Shown here: piece after piece, positions 1-7,525 of the stretch
Layout: every line of letters starts with the position of its first letter
Numbering within the stretch: position 1 is the first letter of the stretch
From: Neisseria sicca 4320
GTDB lineage: Bacteria > Pseudomonadota > Gammaproteobacteria > Burkholderiales > Neisseriaceae
NCBI RefSeq assembly: GCF_000193735.1
Contig: NZ_AEPF01000075.1
Span: forward strand, 1-43,995
Direction: 5' to 3'
DNA length: 43,995 nt
The notes under the pieces: generated by a model
What the model was told of the DNA's origin: nothing
Database searches by the model: none
What the model saw: only the letters and a program-made list of their open reading frames with translations
Program-made: the position numbers and the translations under genes

Positions 1-41
1 GGCAAGGCAACGCCGTACTGGTTTAAAGTTAATCCACTATA
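1..41. repeat. Partial Correia element (CREE), cut by window start
   Basis: The first 41 bases end in TTAATCCACTATA, the terminal inverted repeat of neisserial Correia elements. The preceding GGCAACGCCGTACTGG matches the inner arm of the complete copy at 10509-10664. Only the right end is inside the window. Confidence 0.9.
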
Positions 42-415
42 AGTACCAAAATTCGGTCAATGCCTGTTGATTTCACCTGCATAAGGACTTAAAGCATACG
101 CAGGTTTTACCGAACAATGAACTTTCCGGGCGCATCGAACTCTTCCATACTACTGAACTTTATTCGTCAGCATTGCAAATTTATTAGACAGACCATAGGC
201 ATTAATTACCTTATAGCAGAGTAATTGCGCAAACTCACCGAACATTAATACAAGTCAAACATACTAAATAATAATGATTAATCCCTGCCGGAAACCTTTG
301 TTTTTCTAGGTTTCCATTATAGAATCCCCCCAAAAAAAATTACTTAATCTTGCATTACACACTCTACTCGCTTTTTTAGATTTAAAAAATGTTAACCAAC
401 TAAAAAGGCTTGCGT
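42..415. other. Intergenic region upstream of the BCCT transporter
   Basis: No gene is seen in these 374 bases. They are AT-rich. A small hairpin (GGAAACCT at 290-297 with AGGTTTCC at 308-315) and a C6A8 homopolymer pair (326-339) lie upstream of the transporter. AAGG at 405-408 is the likely ribosome binding site. No convincing -35/-10 pair or operator was identified. Confidence 0.5.
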
Positions 416-1978
416 ATGTCCGCGAAAGAAGAAATTCAACCCAAGCGTCCTAAATACTTTTTATGGACTGCTCCAATAGTAGGCGCCTTAGCTACCATAG
501 CCGTTGTCAAACCTACCTTATTTACCAACACGATTACCGATGTCAGTAAATTCTTCTATATGAAGTTTGACTGGCTGATTATGTGGCTGCCTCTATTGGC
601 ATTTACCGTGTGTATGGTCGTTGCTTTGTCCCCCCGCTTCGGCAATATCAGGTTGGGCGGAAAAGATGCCAAATCCGAATATTCGTTTTTCTCGTGGATG
701 AACATGCTGTTTACCGCTGGTATCGGCGTGGGTATCGTGTTCTTTGGCCCGATTGAGGCGCTGTGGCACTATTATCATTCGCCCATCGGTGTGCAGGCTG
801 CGAATTTGCCTGAATACCAAAAAGTGGAAAATGCGATGAGCCTTGCGCTGCATGTATGGGGCATTCCGGCATGGTCGCTTTATACCGTCGGCGGTCTGGT
901 GTTGGCGTACTTTATGTATCAACATAAAACGGAATGTACACCCTCTGCTCCGCTGGAATATGCGTTCAAACATAAAAAATGGGCGAAACCATTGGGCATT
1001 GCGATTACAGGCATAGCGATTATTTCGATTGCCATGTCGGTTTCATCTTCCATTGCCATGGCTTCTACCCAAATTTCTTCCGGTCTGAAAATCATCACCG
1101 GAATAAACTTCAGCACGATAGGCTGGCAAACCGTCGTTCTGATCATTATCGCTTCCCTTTATACTTTGGGCGCTGTGTTGCCGATTGAAAAAGGGATGAA
1201 ATGGCTGGGCGATTTGACCGTGGTTTTGTCTTTGCTCATGCTGGTCTTTGTCTTCTTGGTCGGCCCGACCCACTACTTTCTCAGTAATTTTGTTGTGTCT
1301 ATCGGCAATATCCTCACTCAAACCGTTCACCACTCTTTCGAGCTTTATTTGTTCCATAACCGCGATTGGCTGGTATGGTATCCGATGGCTTACTGGGTAT
1401 GGTGGATTACTTGGACACCGTTTGTGGGCGTGTTCCTCGCCAAAATTTCCAAAGGCCGCACTTTGCGCGAATTCGTGCTGGCTTCGATTATGGTACCGGT
1501 CGGCTTCTTGGTAATCTGGTTCTCCGTATTCTCGGGTTTCAGCCTGCTCGATACCGTAGAAGGTAGCGGACGCTTGGCGGAAATTGCCAATAAAGGCGAC
1601 TACGAAGGCACATTCTATTACCTGCTCAATATGCTGCCTCTGTCTTTCGCAACCAAACCGCTGACTGTGGTTCTGTTCCTCGGCTTCGTGGTAACTACTG
1701 TAACCAGTTCCGCCATTTCTCTGGGTATTATGACCAGCAACGACGGACGCCGTGAAAACAAAACCCGCGCAGTTGTCTGGGCTATTTTGATGTCGCTTAT
1801 CGGCTACGCCGTGATTGTTACCGGCAAGATGGAAGGTATTAAAGCAGTCGGCTCATTCTCCGGCTTCCCGTTTGTATTCATTATGTACTTATGGTTTGCC
1901 GCACTTTGGCGCCAGCTCAAACGCGACGTACCCCGCGTATCGCCTGTCGTCCAAGAACCAGTAAAAAACAAGGAGTAA
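416..1978 (+). CDS. BCCT-family betaine/carnitine/choline transporter
   Basis: A 520-residue inner-membrane transporter of the betaine-carnitine-choline (BCCT) family, which imports quaternary ammonium compounds, usually with sodium. The sequence is hydrophobic throughout with about twelve helices. It carries the glycine stretch and following acidic residue GIGVGIVFFGPIEALWHY (near residues 100-118) and the family signature around YWVWWITWTPFVG, followed by a basic KISKGR loop. An in-frame TTG at 410 gives a longer frame, but ATG at 416 has AAGG eight bases upstream and is preferred. The 3' end is followed after three bases by a 42-codon membrane peptide and then by a carnitine/choline acyltransferase-family gene, so choline, carnitine or betaine are plausible substrates; which one cannot be read from the sequence. 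Confidence 0.9.
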   Translation: MSAKEEIQPKRPKYFLWTAPIVGALATIAVVKPTLFTNTITDVSKFFYMKFDWLIMWLPLLAFTVCMVVALSPRFGNIRLGGKDAKSEYSFFSWMNMLFTAGIGVGIVFFGPIEALWHYYHSPIGVQAANLPEYQKVENAMSLALHVWGIPAWSLYTVGGLVLAYFMYQHKTECTPSAPLEYAFKHKKWAKPLGIAITGIAIISIAMSVSSSIAMASTQISSGLKIITGINFSTIGWQTVVLIIIASLYTLGAVLPIEKGMKWLGDLTVVLSLLMLVFVFLVGPTHYFLSNFVVSIGNILTQTVHHSFELYLFHNRDWLVWYPMAYWVWWITWTPFVGVFLAKISKGRTLREFVLASIMVPVGFLVIWFSVFSGFSLLDTVEGSGRLAEIANKGDYEGTFYYLLNMLPLSFATKPLTVVLFLGFVVTTVTSSAISLGIMTSNDGRRENKTRAVVWAILMSLIGYAVIVTGKMEGIKAVGSFSGFPFVFIMYLWFAALWRQLKRDVPRVSPVVQEPVKNKE

Positions 1979-1981
1979 ACC

Positions 1982-2110
1982 GTGGAAAAACAAATTATGT
2001 ATTTGAATCAAAGCGTTCAAGACAACATTATCGAAACTGTATTGATGGTTTTGGTTCTCGCCTTTTTAGGCTATGTCATCAAACTGGCCTTCATTGAAAA
2101 AGACGATTAA
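1982..2110 (+). CDS. 42-residue single-helix membrane protein downstream of BCCT transporter
   Basis: A small gene starting at GTG 1982, with a strong ribosome binding site AAGGAG at 1970-1975 that overlaps the end of the transporter gene; only three bases separate the two reading frames. The product has a polar N-terminus (MEKQIMYLNQSVQDN), one hydrophobic helix at about residues 17-38 (ETVLMVLVLAFLGYVIKLAF) and a short charged tail, EKDD. It is too short for usual gene finders. Tight coupling to the transporter and the single helix suggest a regulatory or stabilising subunit, like other small membrane proteins that partner transporters; that role is inference. No family was recognised. Confidence 0.75.
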   Translation: MEKQIMYLNQSVQDNIIETVLMVLVLAFLGYVIKLAFIEKDD

Positions 2111-2160
2111 ACACTTACAGGCAGGCATTGCCGCCTGCCCCTAATAAATAGGAGAACACG

Positions 2161-3828
2161 ATGTCCCAAACACCCCGCCTCCCTGTACCTGATTTGACCG
2201 AAACCTGCGAACGCTATTTGAAAATAGTGCGTCCGCTGTTGAGTAATGAAGCTTTTGAAAAAACCGCAGCGACTACCCGCAATTTCGAATCGCGCAAAGG
2301 CAAAGAATTGCAAGCTGCGTTGCAGCAATTTGCAGCAGAAGTCGAAACCAGCTGGTTGATCGACGCCTGGCTCGACAGCTATTTGCGCGTACGCACTCCG
2401 CTGCCTCTGGCCAGCAACGTAGGTTTCAATATCCAAACTCAAGGTAAGGATTTGGCGGAGTGGGCATCAGCATTGGCTGCGGTATGCGCTGATTATCACC
2501 ATCAGCGCATTCCCGTGCCGCAAACCCCGCAAGGTACGCCCGTATGCATGGAGCAATGGAAAATTTTGCAAGGTGCCGCGCGCGTGCCGCAAAAAGAAGT
2601 CGACGGCTTCCGCTTCTCACCCAACGGCAGCCGCCACATCGGCGTGTTGCACAACGGTTTCTACTACCGCATTGCCGCGCTCGACGAACAATTTGAAGCC
2701 TACCATCCCGATGCGTTCAGACAGGCATTTGAAGAAATCCTTTCCGATACCCATCAAAACAAATATCCGGTAGCCGTCCCCTGCTACTTGGGCGGCAACG
2801 AAACCGCCCGCGTATACCAAGCCCTGCAACAGCATGACGACAACACCCGCCTGCTGGAACACATCGAACAAGACCTGTTCCACATCAGCATCAGCAGCGA
2901 AGACCTCGATGCCGACAGCGATTTGGCGAAAACCACGTTCCAACCCAAGCAAAACGTTTGGTGCTACAAACCCACCACCTATTGCTACAACACCAACACC
3001 AAGCGCCTGTATCTGCATTGCGAACACACTTGGGCAGACGGCGGTGCGCTCAAAGGCATCGTTACCCTTGCCGCAGCCAAACTGGCTGCACGCGGCGGCA
3101 AGAAAACCCGCCCTGCCGTCCACCGCTTCGAATGGCAGCTGGATGCCGACTTGCTGAAAAACTGGGCACAATGGCAGCAAAACTATGCCAAACAGGCTGA
3201 CCAGATGCACGTAACCAGCGTTACCATACCGTTCAACGGCTTAACCATTCCCCAAGGCATAAGCCAGGATGCGTTGATGCAGTTCCTCCTGCAATACGCC
3301 CAACTCACCACCTACGGCACCGTCCGCAACACATACGAAGCCGTTGACGTGAGCCACTTCAAAAACGGCCGCACCGAATGCGTGCGCCCCGTTTCCAACG
3401 AATCTCTGGTTTTCGTCAGCACCTTATTGCAGGAAAAACCGTCCCGCGAAGCACTGGAAGCCGCGCTTGCCGAACACAAAGCCCGCATCAAAGCCAGCAA
3501 ACTCGGTCAAGGCGCCAACCGCCACCTGCTCGGTTTGAAACTGATGGCAGCCAAAACCAACAGCCACCCCGTATTTTTCAAAGATGAAGGCTACGAGACC
3601 TTTACTACCGACTTCCTCTCCACATCAACCGTAGGCGACAACAGCGCGGTAGTAAACTTCGCCTTTGCCCCCACCTCGGTTGGCGGCTTGGGCATCAACT
3701 ACACCATTACGCCCGAAGGCTGGCTCTATACGGTAAGCCACACCAAAAACCAACAACAGAAAGTCAACGTATTTTTGGAAGCACTGAAAGTCGGCGGACA
3801 ACATCTGCTCGAATTTCTCAACGCTTGA
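2161..3828 (+). CDS. Choline/carnitine O-acyltransferase family protein
   Basis: A 555-residue member of the choline/carnitine acyltransferase family, enzymes that move acyl groups between CoA and carnitine or choline. The catalytic-histidine motif is visible as CEHTWADGG with His289, matching the EHS-x-x-DG motif of the family. The STS motif used in substrate binding is at 487-489 (LSTSTV), followed by FAFAPTSVGGLGINYTI, which corresponds to the FGPV-x-DGYGV-x-Y block. No signal peptide or N-terminal membrane anchor is seen, so it is probably cytoplasmic. It starts 50 bases after the membrane micropeptide, with AGGAG at 2151-2155, and is likely co-transcribed with the BCCT transporter. The family is best known from eukaryotes; acceptor and chain length are unknown here. 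Confidence 0.85.
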   Translation: MSQTPRLPVPDLTETCERYLKIVRPLLSNEAFEKTAATTRNFESRKGKELQAALQQFAAEVETSWLIDAWLDSYLRVRTPLPLASNVGFNIQTQGKDLAEWASALAAVCADYHHQRIPVPQTPQGTPVCMEQWKILQGAARVPQKEVDGFRFSPNGSRHIGVLHNGFYYRIAALDEQFEAYHPDAFRQAFEEILSDTHQNKYPVAVPCYLGGNETARVYQALQQHDDNTRLLEHIEQDLFHISISSEDLDADSDLAKTTFQPKQNVWCYKPTTYCYNTNTKRLYLHCEHTWADGGALKGIVTLAAAKLAARGGKKTRPAVHRFEWQLDADLLKNWAQWQQNYAKQADQMHVTSVTIPFNGLTIPQGISQDALMQFLLQYAQLTTYGTVRNTYEAVDVSHFKNGRTECVRPVSNESLVFVSTLLQEKPSREALEAALAEHKARIKASKLGQGANRHLLGLKLMAAKTNSHPVFFKDEGYETFTTDFLSTSTVGDNSAVVNFAFAPTSVGGLGINYTITPEGWLYTVSHTKNQQQKVNVFLEALKVGGQHLLEFLNA

Positions 3829-3834
3829 CGAAAT

Positions 3835-3869
3835 ACCTGTCTGAAAGCCTGCTTTCTTTTCAGACAGGT
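3835..3869. terminator. Hairpin downstream of acyltransferase built from a variant uptake sequence
   Basis: ACCTGTCTGAAA (3835-3846) pairs perfectly with TTTCAGACAGGT (3858-3869). The arms resemble a DUS but read CCTGTCTGAA rather than GGTCGTCTGAA. It starts six bases after the acyltransferase stop. Confidence 0.6.
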
Positions 3870-3949
3870 TTCCAGTCAAAACAGGATTTCCGGCCGGCAT
3901 GGGCGCAAAGAAAGATGCGGCCGTACCCGCCTTGCCCAATCTCAAAAAC

Positions 3950-4008
3950 AACGTCGTCTGAAAACAGGCATGGCAGATTTTGCTAAAGCCGTATTTTCAG
4001 ACGACGTT
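3950..4008. terminator. Inverted DUS pair between convergent genes
   Basis: AACGTCGTCTGAAAA (3950-3964) pairs with TTTTCAGACGACGTT (3994-4008), followed by a T-rich run. It lies between the acyltransferase and nnrE, which converge, and could end transcription from both sides. The outer base of both DUSs is changed (ACGT rather than AGGT) in a compensated way. Confidence 0.7.
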
Positions 4009-4033
4009 TTTATCTAAACCACCCAAAAGAGGG

Positions 4034-4660
4034 CTACTCTATCCCAATATCCAAACACACGGTCTCTCCGCAATATGCTTTGCCTGCGTCGATCATATGC
4101 GCGGGTTTGTAGGCGGCGAAGGTGTAGGTCAGGTCCGCGCGGAAGGTATCTTTGTCTGCTTCGCCTGTGTCGCAGTTCAGCCCGGTCGGGATGTCCAGCG
4201 CGATTTTAAAACCGTCGGCTTGATTCAGCAGGCGGCAGACGGCGGCGGCCGTTTCGGGCAATGCGCCACTGAAGCCTGTTCCGAAAATGCCTTCGATAAC
4301 GAGACCGTAACCTGTTTTCAGACGACCTTCCAGTTCGTCGGATCGGATAAAGCTGACGCCGTCCGAATGATTCAAACGCTCGCGGTTCAACTGCGCCAGC
4401 GGCGACAGTTTGTCTCCCAAGACAAAAACGACATCTACCTGCCAATCATGCCCCGACAACACGCGCGCGATGACCAAACCGTCGCCGCCGTTGTTGCCCT
4501 TGCCGCAAACGATTAACGCACATCCCGCTTTGGGAAAACGGCGCAGCAAATCAGCCGCGGCGGCTTGTCCCGCGTTTTCCATCAGTTGCTCGAAAGTCGT
4601 GCCTTTATCGACTGCCATTTGTTCGTGTTCACGCATTTCTGCAGCGGTGTAGATTTTCAT
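4034..4660 (-). CDS. nnrE: NAD(P)H-hydrate epimerase (YjeF N-terminal domain)
   Basis: A 208-residue stand-alone YjeF_N domain that interconverts the R and S forms of damaged NAD(P)H hydrate, so that the partner dehydratase NnrD can repair them. It begins MKIYTAAEMREHEQ, has the nucleotide-binding block VCGKGNNGGDGLVIARVL near residues 51-68, and a later GIFGTGFSG and DIPTGLNCDTG segment, all typical of the family. In many bacteria NnrE and NnrD are fused; here the dehydratase is about 12 kb away at 16119-17019 and appears frameshifted. A DUS inside the gene (4314-4326) encodes the residues GRLKT. The gene converges on the acyltransferase gene. Confidence 0.9.
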   Translation of the reverse strand: MKIYTAAEMREHEQMAVDKGTTFEQLMENAGQAAAADLLRRFPKAGCALIVCGKGNNGGDGLVIARVLSGHDWQVDVVFVLGDKLSPLAQLNRERLNHSDGVSFIRSDELEGRLKTGYGLVIEGIFGTGFSGALPETAAAVCRLLNQADGFKIALDIPTGLNCDTGEADKDTFRADLTYTFAAYKPAHMIDAGKAYCGETVCLDIGIE

Positions 4661-4978
4661 TATTCACTCCTTCGGTCTTCACTTTTCTATAAGACATCCA
4701 AACGAAAACCTTATCAATAGCCCTTCCTGACTTTCACAACGAATCATTCGCTTTCTTTGATTTGTCGCAATATGTCGTCTGAAAATCAGGAATTTGGTGG
4801 CTTTGGATTTGATTTTTATGTTAACAAGATTTATTATCAAAATAAAACAAAGTGATAAACAATCAAAACTACTTCTTTTGCGGGGACGGGCGTTGGAACA
4901 TGCCTCGGCCTACCCTGTGTCAAATTCGTCTTTACTTGCCGTCTCTTTTTTCAATCGACAACGAAAGTAAAACACACT
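4661..4978. other. Intergenic region between nnrE and feoA
   Basis: This 318-base divergent region holds the promoters of nnrE and feoA. One unpaired DUS-like TGTCGTCTGAAAA lies near 4772. The stretch 4805-4870 is very AT-rich and contains the imperfect inverted repeat GTGATAAACAATCAA (4852-4866), which resembles a mis-spaced FNR site. I could not assign a Fur or FNR operator with confidence. Confidence 0.4.
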
Positions 4979-5245
4979 ATGTCTGCCATACCTTTGTCAA
5001 AACTCAGTAAAGGCGCAGTCGCGCACATCGACTCCATCGTCCCCAATTCGACTTTCGGCGAACTCGACCCGCTGGTTACACGCCGCCTTGCTGACTTGGG
5101 CTTTTCAAGCGGAATGCCGTTGCAGGTGATTGCCGTCGGCGGATTCGGACGCGGCCCGTTTGCCGTACGTTTGGGCAACCAGTCGCAATTCTCGTTACGG
5201 CAGGAAGAGGCGGGAAAAATTATGTGCCATGTGATTAACGGCTGA
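4979..5245 (+). CDS. feoA: Ferrous iron transport protein A
   Basis: An 88-residue cytoplasmic SH3-like protein of the FeoA family that works with the FeoB permease in ferrous iron uptake. The sequence shows the typical order: an N-terminal LSKLSKGAVAHI strand, TRRLADLGFSSGMPLQVI in the middle, then FAVRLGNQSQFSLRQEEAGKI at the C-terminus. It starts at an ATG and is about the usual length for the family. feoB follows 173 bases downstream, with a DUS palindrome between them, so the two genes may be transcribed together or partly attenuated in between. Confidence 0.93.
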   Translation: MSAIPLSKLSKGAVAHIDSIVPNSTFGELDPLVTRRLADLGFSSGMPLQVIAVGGFGRGPFAVRLGNQSQFSLRQEEAGKIMCHVING

Positions 5246-5321
5246 CTTACACCGTACCCACAAGCAGGCTTCATGTTCTGAAAATGCGGCAAAGGCGGAT
5301 TGAATCTGACCGCCCTATCCT

Positions 5322-5347
5322 TTTCAGACGACCTAGGTCGTCTGAAA
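5322..5347. repeat. Loopless 26-bp palindrome of two back-to-back uptake sequences
   Basis: Two DUSs abut head to head, TTTCAGACGACCT then AGGTCGTCTGAAA, giving a perfect 26-base palindrome with no spacer. It lies in the feoA-feoB gap. Without a loop it is a poor classic terminator, though a shorter hairpin could still form in RNA. Confidence 0.9.
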
Positions 5348-5418
5348 GCGCCGTTTCAAAGCCTTTTCCCCAATCCAACGCCAAACTCATCACACAATCA
5401 AACAAGGAGAATAAATAA

Positions 5419-7281
5419 ATGGAACTAAGCTATTTTGCCTTGATTGGCGCGCCAAACTGCGGCAAAACCGTTTTGTTCAACGGTTTGACCGGCGCACATG
5501 CCAAGGTTGCCAATTATCCGGGCGTAACGGTCGATAAGCGCGAGGGCGCCTTACTTGACGACAAGGCCGTTCGCATTATCGACCTGCCGGGCACATACAG
5601 CCTGCGCACGACCAGCCCCGACGAAGCGGTGGCGAAAGATGTCGCCGTAGGCAAGCTGGGCATTCCGCCCGACGCCATCATTGCCGTTGCCGACGCGACC
5701 AACCTGCGTATGACCCTGCGCATGATTTTGGAACTGAAAACGCTGGGACTGCCTATGGTGGTGTCGCTGAACATGAGCGACGTTGCCCGCAGAAGGGGCT
5801 TGAATATTGATGCGGCCAAACTGAGCGAGTTGTTGGATGCACCTGTTTTGGAAACAGTTGCCGTGAGCGCGTCGGGCGTACAGGCCGTGCGCGAAGCCGT
5901 GGCGAAGCTGCCGCGCAAACGCTCTTTCCCCGCCAACCCCGCTTCTGCCGAACGCACGCTCGAGGCGCTGGAGAGCGACAAACTTTATCAAGAAGTCGAA
6001 TCGATTTTGGCACAGGTGGTGCGCACGGAAATGACGCTGCCCGCATGGCACAAAAAACTCGACGACATCGTGCTGCACCCCGTCTGGGGCATAATTATGC
6101 TGCTGTTTATCCTGTTTATGGTGTTCCAAGCGGTTTACACTTGGGCGGCACCGATTATGGAAGCCATCGAAGGCGGCTTTGCCGCGCTGGGCGAATGGAT
6201 AGGCACCAACATGGAGCCGGGCATCCTCAGCGACTTGCTCGTCAACGGCGTCATTGCCGGTTTGGGCAGCGTGTTGGTGTTCGTGCCGCAGATTACGATT
6301 TTGTTCGCCTTCATCCTGCTTTTGGAAGACTCAGGCTACCTGCCGCGTGCGGCGTTCCTGCTGGATAACGTGATGGCGAAAAGCGGCCTGTCCGGACGCT
6401 CATTCATCCCGCTCCTGTCGAGTTTCGCCTGTGCCGTTCCCGCCGTTATGTCGGCGCGTACGATTAATGACCCGCGCGAACGCCTCGTTACCATCGCCGT
6501 CGCCCCGCTGCTGACCTGCTCCGCGCGGCTGCCCGTTTACGCGCTGATTATCGCCGCCGTCATTCCTAATCGCACCGTAGGCGGGATTTTCAACCTGCAA
6601 GGACTGACGCTGTTCATCCTCTATCTCGTAGGCATCCTGTCTGCCGCCTTGGCAGCGTATATCATGAAACGCTTGGCGCGTATGAAAGGCAACGTGCAGC
6701 AATTCCCGCTCTTGATGGAGCTGCCGACTTTCCGCACGCCCAACTTCAAACACATCATGACCAGCCTGTGGGACAGGGTAAAAGCCTTCCTCAAACGCGC
6801 CGGTACGATTATCTTCGCCCTTGCCGTAGTTTTGTGGGGCTTGGTAAGCTGGCCGCAACCGCCCGCAGGTGCAACAGGCGCGGCAATCGACTACAGCTTG
6901 GCGGGTATGCTCGGCCACGCTATCCAACCATTGTTCGCCCCGCTGGGCTTCACTTGGGAAATGTGTATCGCCATGATTCCGGGCATTGCCGCGCGTGAAG
7001 TCGTCGTTGCCGCACTGGGTACGGTCTATGCCGTCAGCGCGTCGTCTGAAGACGCCGTACAAAACGCGCTGATTCCGATTGTGCACAACAACTGGGGTTT
7101 GCCAACCGCCTTCGCCTTCCTGGCTTGGTATGTGTACGCCCCCATGTGTGCCGCGACATTGGCTGTGATTAAACGCGAAACCAAATCCACAAAAAATATG
7201 GTGATGATTACCGGCTATTTGTTCCTGATGGCTTACTTCGCCGCATTTGTGGTTTACCAAATTACTTCAAGGATAATGTGA
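5419..7281 (+). CDS. feoB: Ferrous iron transport protein B (G-protein-coupled permease)
   Basis: A 620-residue inner-membrane Fe(II) permease with an N-terminal GTPase domain. GTPase motifs are visible: G1 GAPNCGKT at 10-17 (Cys where many FeoB have Ser), the switch region NYPGVTV, G3 DLPGT at 55-59 and G4 NMSD at 118-121. The membrane part starts after about residue 215 and has the two gate regions, including CSARLPVYALI and the late GIAAREVVV segment. It is shorter than the approximately 770-residue E. coli protein. The start has AAGGAG about ten bases upstream (5403-5408). Its TGA stop overlaps the ATG of a Cys-rich micropeptide by one base, so translation is probably coupled. Confidence 0.95.
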   Translation: MELSYFALIGAPNCGKTVLFNGLTGAHAKVANYPGVTVDKREGALLDDKAVRIIDLPGTYSLRTTSPDEAVAKDVAVGKLGIPPDAIIAVADATNLRMTLRMILELKTLGLPMVVSLNMSDVARRRGLNIDAAKLSELLDAPVLETVAVSASGVQAVREAVAKLPRKRSFPANPASAERTLEALESDKLYQEVESILAQVVRTEMTLPAWHKKLDDIVLHPVWGIIMLLFILFMVFQAVYTWAAPIMEAIEGGFAALGEWIGTNMEPGILSDLLVNGVIAGLGSVLVFVPQITILFAFILLLEDSGYLPRAAFLLDNVMAKSGLSGRSFIPLLSSFACAVPAVMSARTINDPRERLVTIAVAPLLTCSARLPVYALIIAAVIPNRTVGGIFNLQGLTLFILYLVGILSAALAAYIMKRLARMKGNVQQFPLLMELPTFRTPNFKHIMTSLWDRVKAFLKRAGTIIFALAVVLWGLVSWPQPPAGATGAAIDYSLAGMLGHAIQPLFAPLGFTWEMCIAMIPGIAAREVVVAALGTVYAVSASSEDAVQNALIPIVHNNWGLPTAFAFLAWYVYAPMCAATLAVIKRETKSTKNMVMITGYLFLMAYFAAFVVYQITSRIM

Positions 7282-7409
7282 TGACTCAATATATTATCGT
7301 CGGCTTGATTATGCTCGCCTGCGTATTCTTCCTCTTGCGAAAATTCGTATTCAAACCGAAAAAACGCGATTGCAGCAGCGGCTGCGGCAAATGCGGCGGT
7401 TGCGGTTAA
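7281..7409 (+). CDS. FeoB-associated Cys-rich membrane protein (42 residues)
   Basis: A 42-residue protein whose ATG overlaps the last base of feoB. It has one membrane helix (about residues 4-19), a basic linker KFVFKPKKRD and a C-terminal cluster of four cysteines in CSSGCGKCGGCG. This matches the family of FeoB-associated Cys-rich membrane proteins that take the place of FeoC in some bacteria. The cysteines could bind iron or an iron-sulfur cluster on the cytoplasmic face; this role is inferred. A DUS hairpin terminator follows at 7429, ending the feo unit. Confidence 0.85.
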   Translation: MTQYIIVGLIMLACVFFLLRKFVFKPKKRDCSSGCGKCGGCG

Positions 7410-7428
7410 AAATGGACAGCTAGGAAGA

Positions 7429-7465
7429 AAAAAGGTCGTCTGAAATGGTTTCAGACGACCTTTTT
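7429..7465. terminator. DUS hairpin terminator after the feo genes
   Basis: A 17-base arm ending AGGTCGTCTGAAA (7429-7445), a three-base loop TGG, and TTTCAGACGACCTTTTTAA (7449-7465) make a strong stem with a T tract. A possible -10 box TATAAT for the next gene lies just after it at 7478-7483; no matching -35 was seen. Confidence 0.85.
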
Positions 7466-7525
7466 AACGCAAACCGTTATAATGACGCCCCATCCGTTTC
7501 CACAATACATTCATTGCATAAAGTC

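Noticed and set aside
326..339. C6A8 tract as a phase-variable promoter of the BCCT gene
   Set aside because: The runs are short for neisserial phase variation and are not placed between a recognisable -35 and -10.
4852..4866. FNR-like site GTGATAAACAATCAA upstream of feoA
   Set aside because: Half-site spacing is five rather than four and the left half is imperfect; too weak to call an operator, as is any Fur box nearby.
6400..7260. 286-codon open frame on the minus strand
   Set aside because: Antisense of feoB; His/Gln/Gly-rich and without domain likeness.
7445..7525. Earlier ATG for the MmeI-like enzyme
   Set aside because: This start lies in the right arm and loop of the feo terminator and upstream of the possible -10 box; the extra 27 residues are not family-like.
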